Source: Clostridia bacterium
Lineage (GTDB): Bacteria; Bacillota_A; Clostridia; TANB77; CAG-508
DNA: 10,724 nt
Direction of reading: 5' to 3'
Assembly: GCA_017621295.1 (NCBI GenBank)
Contig: JAGATI010000153.1
Span: 1-10,724, forward strand
The translations under genes were made by a program, and so were the position numbers. Below, piece after piece: positions 1 to 6,353 of the stretch. How positions within the stretch are numbered: the first letter of the stretch is position 1; every line of letters begins with the position of its first letter. The notes beneath the pieces were generated by a model. That model was not told the origin of the DNA, did no database searches, and saw only the letters and a program-made list of their open reading frames with translations.

Positions 1-995
1 ACAATATTTCAAAAAATGTATGTAAAAATTGAAAATGTAATGCTATTGCATTTAAATCATCTTCATCATCTTTATTTGCTCTAATTTGTAATGGATTCAA
101 AATTTGACCATTATTACTACCTCCACAATTAACGATCTTGCCTTTTAAATTTTTAGCCAAGTAACTATACTCATCTTCTGCATCTATTATAAGTATTTTT
201 GATTTTGGTATTTCATTGTATATTAAATGTTTTACTGCCATACTTTTTCCACTTCCAGAACTACCTACAACAACCATATTACTATTAGTTCTATCAGAAT
301 CTTTATGCCATATATTAAATATAATTATTCCTCCGTTTTGATTAATTCCCAAGTAATAACCATTTTGGTCTATAAAAGTATTTGTATTAAATAAAAAACC
401 TCCTGTAAAACTTGAAGTTAATATATTTCTTTTAAAATATTCTGTTAAATCTGCTTGAATTGTGAAAAATGGTGCTACTGCTTTAAAACCACTTTTTAAT
501 AAATAATTAGTTATAGGTCTTATTTTCAATTTTAACTTTTGTACTTCTCTTTCTACTTCTTTACTTTTAACAAGTAACTCGTTTTCTTCTTGAGCAGAAA
601 CACAAATATATATTGTTAAATATGATACTACTTCATTATTATTTATCATTCTATTTATTATATCTGATGCCTCTTTAACTTCTAATTCTCTCATTTGTTT
701 TATAGATTCATTTTTAGCAACTTTTGAAAGACTAGATGCATCTCTTATTCTAGCATCTAGATTTTCAATTAATTCTGTATTATCTACTGGCTCAATATTT
801 ATAGAAAATATTGCTCCTGTATTTTCAACTAATTTTGCTAACCACCCTAATTCTATATTAGATGGATAATGAATTATAGTATAAATCTTTGCAAATCTAT
901 CTCCTAAATATAATTTGTTTTTATCAAATCTTAATCCTCCGAATTGGTGTTACTAAATCAATTAATTCATAATTATTTTGTATTTTTTGTTTCAA
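1..995 (-). CDS. virB4: VirB4-type conjugation ATPase, N-terminal half (partial), requires +1 recoding at codon 19
   Basis: VirB4 is the inner-membrane-associated ATPase that powers type IV secretion assembly and DNA transfer. About 331 codons are visible; the C-terminal part lies beyond the left edge. Walker A (GSSGSGKS) is near 241-264 and a Walker B-like strand (ILIID-AEDE) near 170-190; the preceding N-terminal domain is of the usual VirB4 kind. The start is a TTG at 995 with AGAGG 8-9 bases upstream, inside the 3' end of the methyltransferase gene. The first 18 codons (ending D-L-V-T-P-I) are followed by an in-phase CGG at 941-939; the VirB4 frame resumes only if the C at 941 is skipped, giving P-I-G-G-L-R-F. 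In the downstream frame TAG and TAA lie just before the site, and the first ATG is well inside the conserved domain, so independent initiation is unlikely. Without the shift translation stops four codons after the CGG. Family assignment is secure; the recoding reading is inference. Confidence 0.9.
939..941 (-). other. Recoding site 1: in-phase CGG with +1 shift (virB4)
   Basis: Minus-strand reading is ACA CCA ATT CGG AGG ATT. The homologous frame is ACA CCA ATT-(C)-GGA GGA TTA AGA, so one C is supernumerary and GGA is read as glycine. Confidence 0.8.
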
Positions 996-1686
996 TTTTA
1001 TTTTCCTCTGCAAGAGCTTCGTCAACTCTTTGCTTTGCTATTTTATAATAGTTTTCATCTATTTCAAAACCTATGAATTTTCTATTCGTTTTTATTGCTC
1101 CAACAAGTGTTGTTCCACTACCACAAAAACAATCTAATACTAAATCTCCCTCTTTACTAGAATTTATAATATGGTTTTCAATGAAATTTAATGGTTTTAT
1201 TGTTGGATGACCATATTTCTTTTTATCTACTTGATTAACTCCTGAAATATAGTATTTTCTTTTGGAATGATAATTCCCATATAATTTAACACCTTTCTCT
1301 CTAGCAAAAATTACATATTCTGTATCTGGTAAATAATTGTTGTTTATAAGTGGACTTGGATTTTGTTTATGCCAAGTTAGTATTTCATAATTACAATCTT
1401 TATTTACAAAATACTCTATTAAATCCTTAACCTGTCTTTTAGAGCAATATATGTATATATTTATTTTTTTCATCTTTGGTATTAATAAATCAAGTACTTT
1501 TAAATCAAATCCATCTTTTAAATTTACTAATTCATTTGCATAATTATTAAATGATGATGTCCTTTTTACTTTTGTTAAATTTAATAAATATGGCGGATCC
1601 ATAACTACTAAATCTATACTGTTATCATCTAATAATTTTATTCCCTCCATACAATCCATATTGTATACTTCATTTGTTTTTAACAT
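973..1686 (-). CDS. Beta-class N4/N6 amino-methyltransferase (DNA methylase) inside the T4SS operon
   Basis: S-adenosylmethionine-dependent DNA methyltransferase acting on the exocyclic amine of adenine or cytosine. DPPY (motif IV) is at residues 30-33, and the SAM-binding motif FCGSGTT follows near 187-193, then GFEID at 206-210; catalytic motif before SAM motif is the beta-class order. HPTIKPL at 160-166 is the usual block before motif I. At 237 aa it is a compact complete enzyme with no obvious separate recognition domain. The ATG at 1686 overlaps the upstream stop by one base (TAATG) behind AAAGGAG, so it is probably translationally coupled. No restriction endonuclease is adjacent, so it is an orphan. 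In conjugative elements of Clostridia such genes often accompany virB4 and probably protect the element from host restriction; the target sequence cannot be read from here. Confidence 0.88.
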   Translation of the reverse strand: MLKTNEVYNMDCMEGIKLLDDNSIDLVVMDPPYLLNLTKVKRTSSFNNYANELVNLKDGFDLKVLDLLIPKMKKINIYIYCSKRQVKDLIEYFVNKDCNYEILTWHKQNPSPLINNNYLPDTEYVIFAREKGVKLYGNYHSKRKYYISGVNQVDKKKYGHPTIKPLNFIENHIINSSKEGDLVLDCFCGSGTTLVGAIKTNRKFIGFEIDENYYKIAKQRVDEALAEENKIETKNTK

Positions 1687-2309
1687 TAAACTCCTTTCTC
1701 TTTAATTTGAACAATATTATCTGAATAATCTGTTCCCTCAATTCTTGCAAACTCTGGTATTGTAAAACTTTTTACTAATAATATAATTTGTTTTTCTTCT
1801 AAAATACTACTTCTTAAATCGCAATTTTTTAATCTATTAACCCAGTTATTTGCTCTTTTGCTTAATTCAATTTCAATATTATCTTTATTAGAATCAAATA
1901 GCATTATATAAAATTCGTTCTCTATAATGTTTTTGTTTTCTACAATTTCAGTAGTAGAAATTATTCTGTTATTAACTATTTCTATACAAACATCATCATC
2001 TATTTTTTTCTTTAATTCCTCTTGCTCTTGTATGTGTTCTGAAATATCTACTGCTCTTGGAATAACCATTATTTTATATGGATGACGCTCTTGGCTAAAT
2101 TCTATACTTGATAAATTCATTTTTGATTCCATTTCTTCGTTAGATAATAATTCAATATTTATAGGATTTATCTTTATAAAAACAATTACTTGTCCATCAA
2201 GTGTATATAAATAGTTATTTTTAATTTCTTTTATATTTAAAAATTCGTTTAAAGTTTGTATTTTATTATTTTTTTGAAATAACTTTATTATTAAAATCAC
2301 CTCTTTCAT
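1686..2309 (-). CDS. Stand-alone VirB4/TraC N-terminal-domain-like protein
   Basis: A soluble protein of about 200 aa without Walker motifs, TM segments or signal peptide. The order of its blocks (an early NNYLYTLDG strand, a K-I-N-P-I-N strand, an I-P-R-A-V-D-I-S block, then EFYIMLF and a late A-N-N-W-V-N-R-L helix) resembles the N-terminal non-ATPase domain of VirB4/TraC proteins, and it sits one gene upstream of virB4; the likeness is by eye only. The start is uncertain. The ATG at 2309 overlaps the PrgI gene by 44 bases and has no good ribosome site. A strong GAGGTG at 2298-2303 lies six bases before ATA (2291) and a second ATA (2288), giving a start M-(I)-K-L-F-Q-K. It ends in TAATG shared with the methyltransferase start. 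Likely a structural partner of the T4SS ATPase complex; function unproven. Confidence 0.55.
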   Translation of the reverse strand: MKEVILIIKLFQKNNKIQTLNEFLNIKEIKNNYLYTLDGQVIVFIKINPINIELLSNEEMESKMNLSSIEFSQERHPYKIMVIPRAVDISEHIQEQEELKKKIDDDVCIEIVNNRIISTTEIVENKNIIENEFYIMLFDSNKDNIEIELSKRANNWVNRLKNCDLRSSILEEKQIILLVKSFTIPEFARIEGTDYSDNIVQIKEKGV

Positions 2310-2601
2310 ATCTAAAATCTTTTTGCATAATTTGATACTTTATAATATTTTTTATTGTATCTACCATAGAAAAATTATTATTCCCCTTAATTAATGAAAT
2401 AACTGCAACCACTAATGCTCCAATTACAATTAAGGTTGCAATTATTGTTTGACCTGTAACTTTATAAAATATATATGCAATTATTCCTGATATTGCTCCA
2501 GTAATTAAGGTTTTTATTAATTCTTCCATACCAAAACCAATAAAAAATTCAGTTTTCAACCTAATTTGTCTTGGTATTTTTACTGTCTTTTTTTCATTCA
2601 A
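2266..2601 (-). CDS. prgI: PrgI-family conjugation protein
   Basis: Small membrane protein of the PrgI family, found next to virB4 in Gram-positive conjugation systems. The conserved N-terminal signature V-K-I-P-R-Q-I followed by F-F-I-G-F-G is clear, then two TM segments: roughly residues 28-48 (I-K-T-L-I-T-G-A-I-S-G-I-I-A-Y-I-F-Y) and 52-72 (I-I-A-T-L-I-V-I-G-A-L-V-V-A-V-I-S-L-I). The C-terminal tail is basic. I choose TTG at 2601 because AGGAGG (2609-2614) lies seven bases upstream; the ATG at 2607 is only one base from that site. Its 3' end overlaps the next gene and carries that gene's ribosome site. It probably sits with VirB4 and the VirB6-like protein in the inner-membrane part of the channel. 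Confidence 0.85.
   Translation of the reverse strand: MNEKKTVKIPRQIRLKTEFFIGFGMEELIKTLITGAISGIIAYIFYKVTGQTIIATLIVIGALVVAVISLIKGNNNFSMVDTIKNIIKYQIMQKDFRYERGDFNNKVISKK
2298..2303 (-). promoter_or_regulatory. Ribosome binding site pointing to an ATA start
   Basis: GAGGTG (minus strand), six bases before ATA at 2291-2289 and nine before a second ATA at 2288-2286. No ATG, GTG or TTG lies in frame just after it; the only nearby canonical codons are the ATG at 2309 and a GTG at 2300 inside the site itself. Confidence 0.4.
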
Positions 2602-2615
2602 ATTCATACCTCCTG

Positions 2616-3209
2616 TTAATTACTTTCTTTTTTATTTTCTTCATTCCATTTTGCTTTCAACTGTTGATATTGTGAGTATGTAGTATCTCTTGAAAAAATC
2701 ATTCCGTCTTGGTCTCTATAATAATGTATATCTGCGAAATAGCCTTTAAAAGTTCCTTGAGATTCTGAAAATAATCTTAAAAAGCTTACATTTTCAACAA
2801 CTTTTCCTTGGCTATAAAAACCTACTGTTGTAACATTATCTAATGAATCATTTTCTGTTAATGCTGCAATTTTCATACCACTATCAGTAACAACATACCA
2901 CTTACCATCAACATTTATAGTTTCTCTCCCTTGGCAATCTTTGTCTTTTAACTCTTCTATTGTCGCGTTAGATTTTTTCTCATCTATAATAGCAATTTTA
3001 TCTCCATAATAATGTTTTGGAATTTCTACAAGGCTTAAAGAAACTGTAATTAATATTGTTGCAACCAGTAAATGTTTTGTAAGTTTTAAATATTTTGCTT
3101 TCATTTCTGGTTCAACTGCAATTTTTATCATAAGTACAACAAAAGAAATTCCTGCAATAGAAATTCCTATAATTTTTAGTGTATTTACTATTTGTTTTAA
3201 TGATTCCAT
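2616..3209 (-). CDS. Pilin-like two-TM protein with C-terminal extracytoplasmic domain (T4SS operon)
   Basis: The first 65 residues resemble TrbC/VirB2-like (Mbov_0395-type) small membrane proteins: TM1 at about 10-30 (I-G-I-S-I-A-G-I-S-F-V-V-L-M-I), a short charged cytoplasmic loop E-P-E-M-K-A-K-Y, then TM2 at about 43-62. Unlike pilins, it continues with about 130 polar residues (one Cys, aromatic strands such as GKWYVV and GYFADIHYY, a charged C-terminal tail), which would lie outside the membrane. I do not recognise this C-terminal domain. The ATG at 3209 is preceded by GGGAGG at a spacing of nine, and the gap to the VirB6-like gene is three bases. The position between VirB6-like and PrgI genes indicates a T4SS component, possibly a channel or surface-contact part. 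Role inferred from context. Confidence 0.55.
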   Translation of the reverse strand: MESLKQIVNTLKIIGISIAGISFVVLMIKIAVEPEMKAKYLKLTKHLLVATILITVSLSLVEIPKHYYGDKIAIIDEKKSNATIEELKDKDCQGRETINVDGKWYVVTDSGMKIAALTENDSLDNVTTVGFYSQGKVVENVSFLRLFSESQGTFKGYFADIHYYRDQDGMIFSRDTTYSQYQQLKAKWNEENKKESN

Positions 3210-3212
3210 ATT

Positions 3213-4058
3213 TTAGTGCCTCCCTCTAGGTAACAATGCTCTCATTGTTCTTGCAGTATTACCCATCGCGTGAATTGGATTTCCTGATGGTTTAACCATA
3301 TATTTGCCTAAAATCATTGGTGTATTAACTGCTACAACTGCAATTGCTATTCCATATATTAATTTGTTTGTTAATAATGTGGCTATTGATATATTTAATA
3401 ATGCTAATTGAATTACTACTGTAAAAGCCGTCATTAGAAAACTTCTTAAATAGTCAGGAAATACTCCACCATCACTATTTAAAAAACCTATACTTGCAAA
3501 TGGAATTGCTATTCTCATTACAAGAAGTTCAATTCCTTTCATAATGAACTGGCAGATTAGTAATAACCAACATATAAGTAATACTAAACAAGCAACTGCA
3601 GTAAAAATTCCACCTTGTATGTTATTTGTAAGAGCCTGTGCTAAATTTGTATTTTCAATATTGATTATTGTTAATATTGCATTTAGAAACTCTTCTACTA
3701 TACCAACTCCAATCGTATATATTTCTCTAAAACATATCATTATAATTACTGCTTTTAACATACCAATTACTAGTTGTATTGGATTTTGTTCATTGTCTCC
3801 CTCTCGCATTAAAAAATATGTTTTTATTGCTTTTGCTATAAATACTATAATTAATAAGTATGTAGCAAAATTAAAAACTACTTGATAAATTGCATTAAAA
3901 TCTATTCTTGATTTTAAAAGAATCGTACCCTCTGGTATATACATTAATTCTCTTTCAATAAAAAACACTAAATTCAGCATACTGTTAAATACTGAGTTTA
4001 ATGTTGATTCTGATCCTGAAATAAAATTTTGTATTAGTTCTACAAGCATATCTGTCAA
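3213..4058 (-). CDS. VirB6/TrbL-like polytopic T4SS channel protein
   Basis: A 281-aa polytopic membrane protein with about six hydrophobic segments: roughly 58-80, 97-118, 150-172, 178-195, 203-228 and 232-252, after an amphipathic N-terminus. The charged loop after the first segment (M-R-E-G-D-N-E-Q-N-P) and the final basic tail (R-T-M-R-A-L-L-P-R-G-R-H) suggest cytoplasmic faces. Size, topology and place between the pilin and PrgI genes match the TrbL/VirB6-type inner-membrane channel component of Gram-positive conjugation systems. The start is TTG at 4058, seven bases after GGTGA; an in-frame ATG follows at 4049 but is too far from that site. No substitution or break is visible. Confidence 0.75.
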   Translation of the reverse strand: MTDMLVELIQNFISGSESTLNSVFNSMLNLVFFIERELMYIPEGTILLKSRIDFNAIYQVVFNFATYLLIIVFIAKAIKTYFLMREGDNEQNPIQLVIGMLKAVIIMICFREIYTIGVGIVEEFLNAILTIINIENTNLAQALTNNIQGGIFTAVACLVLLICWLLLICQFIMKGIELLVMRIAIPFASIGFLNSDGGVFPDYLRSFLMTAFTVVIQLALLNISIATLLTNKLIYGIAIAVVAVNTPMILGKYMVKPSGNPIHAMGNTARTMRALLPRGRH

Positions 4059-4077
4059 TTTGCATCACCAACCTTTT

Positions 4078-4098
4078 AAATAAAATCGAATTTTATTT
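4078..4098 (-). repeat. Intergenic inverted repeat between pilin and VirB6-like genes
   Basis: Nine-base perfect arms (AAATAAAAT / ATTTTATTT) around a three-base loop, all A/T in the stem. It overlaps or directly follows the region between the pilin stop and the next ribosome site. It might pause or protect the transcript 3' end of the abundant pilin message; no T-run follows on the minus strand, so it is not a convincing terminator. Confidence 0.4.
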
Positions 4099-4099
4099 T

Positions 4100-4435
4100 T
4101 TATTTGTAGAATCCTAATATAGTGTTAATTACTGCTAAACCACAAGTTATTAATATCATTGCAATTAAAGTAGTTTTAATATTTTGAATATTTCTTCTTC
4201 TTTCACCCTCATCATTTGTTTTTAAACAATATACATAATAAATAAAATATCCACCACAAATTGTTATACCAATACCTGTAAGCCAACTAATTATTGCATC
4301 TGCTAATTTTTGTGTTCCAGTTACTAGTATGCTGTCTTGTATTGATGTAGCAAATACTCCTTTTCCTACAAATGCCAAAATTAAAAGTACTGCTATAAGC
4401 AATACCTTTCCTACAATTTTAATTATTTTTTTCAT
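4100..4435 (-). CDS. VirB2/TrbC-like pilin subunit
   Basis: A 111-aa small secreted membrane protein. Residues 1-29 form a typical signal peptide (K-K-I-I-K-I-V-G-K then a hydrophobic core, ending G-V-F-A before T-S), followed by two TM segments at about 48-70 (W-L-T-G-I-G-I-T-I-C-G-G-Y-F-I-Y-Y-V) and 88-107 (T-T-L-I-A-M-I-L-I-T-C-G-L-A-V-I), joined by a charged loop N-D-E-G-E-R-R-R. This is the pattern of VirB2/TrbC pilins (Mbov_0395-type in Bacillota). The ATG at 4435 has AAAGGAG upstream and overlaps the virD4 3' end by 17 bases. It would build the extracellular or wall-spanning conduit. Confidence 0.75.
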   Translation of the reverse strand: MKKIIKIVGKVLLIAVLLILAFVGKGVFATSIQDSILVTGTQKLADAIISWLTGIGITICGGYFIYYVYCLKTNDEGERRRNIQNIKTTLIAMILITCGLAVINTILGFYK

Positions 4436-6332
4436 AACTCTCCTTTATATTTTTATGGAACTTATTCTGAATAAGCCCTATCTCTGATTCTCGTTCTTTT
4501 GTACCTTTATTCCAAATATCCCATACTTTTATAGGACTAATTGGTCTTTCATCTCTTTTTTGTTCTCTTTCTAATCTTAATTTTAGATTTTCTTCTTTTG
4601 TTCCCATACCATTTAATTTATTAAAATGCATTTTTGAAATATCAGGTATGTTTGATATTACTGGTGGTTTTCCTGCTAACATTACTAGTGCATAAGGATT
4701 TTCAATCATTAATACTTCGTCTGGTGTAAGTAATTTTCTTGAAATTAAACTCATACTACTACTTGATTTATCATATTTGATATTTGAATTACTACTTTCG
4801 CCATAACTTTGTGCAGTATATGTTCCGAAGTCTTTCGGAAATTTTACTTGCAGTATCTACATTTCCAGTTTTTAAATATATTAATGCACAGTTATCCATA
4901 ATATTCTGTGCTCCCTCTTTTCCATATCTTTCTTCTATTTGAGCAAAACTTTGCAAACATATAACAAACCTTATATTTCTGCCGTCTTGAAACTGTTAGC
5001 ATACTTTGAAATGTGTCTATTTTCGTGAAATTCGCAAACTCATCTAATATAAAATTCATTCTTATTTTTAATTCGCCACCCTCTAGTCTACTTGTTTCAA
5101 CAAGTGATATATATATTTGTTGTACTAATAAACTACCCAATTTATGATATGTTTCTCTATCATCTGGAAGTAATACATATATTGCAGTTTTCTTTTTTGC
5201 AAAGTCTCTCAAATTGAAATCTGATTTTTGAATACAGTTTGCAACATATTCATCTATGAATAATTGTAATGTTGAAAGTGCTGCTGCAACAAAACTTCCT
5301 CTTGTTTTTGATGGAGCAGTTCCGTGCTACTGCATAGAATTTTTTTATTGGGTCATTGGCATCTTTTGAATTCATATAACTATCAATAGGCATTTTTCCT
5401 GTTTGGTCTGGTTTAAACATTTCTGCAACAAAGTAATATGCATTAGGTAAAGTTTGAAGTTCTCGTTTACCTTTATTTTCTAAAACTACCGCCATAAGTG
5501 CAGTCTTTAATACAGACATTTCTCCATTTTTCCATATAGGCTCTGTTTTATCATTTTTCTCAACTAAGATATTAACCATATCACTTACTAAACTTTCTGC
5601 AAGAGGTATGTTATCATCTTCTACTGCATTTATTATGATGTCTAAATAATTGTACCAGTTACTTTTTAGAAAACTTATAAAATCTAATGCAATAACATCG
5701 TAACCTAATTCTTTTAATTTTTCTGAAGTATATAGGTATAGTTCACCTTTGACATCTGAAATAAACATATTTTCTCCTGCTAATCCTAGCATAGTAATTG
5801 TTGGTATTATAACTGACCTACTTTTACCACTTCCTGAACTACCAACTAAAAGAGTATGAATGTTATCTGCTATGTAGTAAACTTTATCTTTGTTCCCATC
5901 TTTTTCAAAATGAGTAACAACTCCTCCTGATTCAAATGATACTTTGTTATATGAATTATTTCTTTCTATTGTATTATATTTAAAAACTTTGTTGTAATCC
6001 TTTTTATCCAACCACCATCCTGTTCCATATTGTCCCTGACCTACTGGCTTTGGAACTTTTATCTTTGGTGTCAATTCTACTTGCTCACTATGATAAATGT
6101 TTTTCTTGTTATTTGTAAAAAGCAATAAAAAAGATGCTACTATTAGTTCAATTATTATGAACATAAGTAGCACTCTTTTATTGGTTTGCAGTGTATTTAT
6201 TATTGTTTGTACATTTATTTGTAGTAAACTGTTAAAGTCATTGCTTAATATTAAGTGTAGGCTTACTGTTATGTAAGCAGTTATTCCTATACTTAATATT
6301 AAGGCTATTGTTAAAAGTATTTTTCTGTTTAT
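4419..6332 (-). CDS. virD4: VirD4/TraG-family coupling ATPase requiring three +1 recoding events
   Basis: The coupling protein links the relaxase-DNA complex to the secretion channel. Read with three skipped bases the gene encodes 636 aa: two N-terminal TM segments (about 4-26 and 52-74), Walker A GSSGSGKS at 164-171, Walker B ILDEF at 428-432, the conserved R-N-I-R-F-V-I-C-L-Q-S block at about 451-461, and a complete C-terminus with R-K-L-L-T-P-D-E-V and the P-D-I-S-K block. In-phase CGG codons at 5324, 4984 and 4827 are the only interruptions; skipping the C of each restores V-A-G-T-A-P, S-R-G-R-N and R-L-G-T-Y-T (glycines 337, 450, 502). No domain is missing, which argues against decay. 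The start is also unusual: AGGAGC (6339-6344) precedes ATA at 6332, and no ATG, GTG or TTG occurs before GTG 6173, which would delete TM1. The 3' end overlaps the pilin gene. Confidence 0.88.
4825..4827 (-). other. Recoding site 4: in-phase CGG with +1 shift (virD4)
   Basis: Minus strand GAA AGA CTT CGG AAC ATA; the protein continues only as CTT-(C)-GGA ACA TAT ACT (R-L-G-T-Y-T). Glycine before x-Y-T is typical at this point in VirD4 relatives. The zero frame stops at TAG eleven codons later. Confidence 0.8.
4982..4984 (-). other. Recoding site 3: in-phase CGG with +1 shift (virD4)
   Basis: Minus strand GTT TCA AGA CGG CAG AAA; the coupling-protein frame is AGA-(C)-GGC AGA AAT ATA AGG, giving S-R-G-R-N-I-R-F. 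The zero frame gives an unrelated tail ending at 4892. Confidence 0.8.
5322..5324 (-). other. Recoding site 2: in-phase CGG with +1 shift (virD4)
   Basis: Minus strand GCA GTA GCA CGG AAC TGC; the family frame is GCA-(C)-GGA ACT GCT CCA TCA (A-V-A-G-T-A-P-S). The zero frame gives an unrelated tail ending at 5250. Confidence 0.8.
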
Positions 6333-6338
6333 TTTTTT

Positions 6339-6344
6339 GCTCCT
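6339..6344 (-). promoter_or_regulatory. Ribosome binding site pointing to an ATA start for virD4
   Basis: AGGAGC on the minus strand, six bases before ATA at 6332-6330. The frame upstream ends in TAA at 6356-6354, so the ATA is the best-placed initiator that keeps the first TM segment. Confidence 0.45.
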
Positions 6345-6353
6345 CTCTAGAAA

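Noticed and set aside
3544..3885. Plus-strand open frame
   Set aside because: Lies wholly antisense to the VirB6-like gene, has no ribosome site and no family resemblance; a shadow of the hydrophobic coding sequence.
4078..4098. Inverted repeat as a transcription terminator
   Set aside because: The stem is A/T only and no T-run follows on the transcribed strand.
5250..6173. GTG at 6173 as the true virD4 start
   Set aside because: It would remove the first of the two expected TM helices and has no ribosome site, whereas the frame is open upstream to a strong site at 6339-6344.
4419..6332. virD4 as a decayed pseudogene or as several separate small genes
   Set aside because: All domains are present and the only interruptions are three CGG codons with identical +1 character. 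Random decay would give mixed insertions, deletions and stops.
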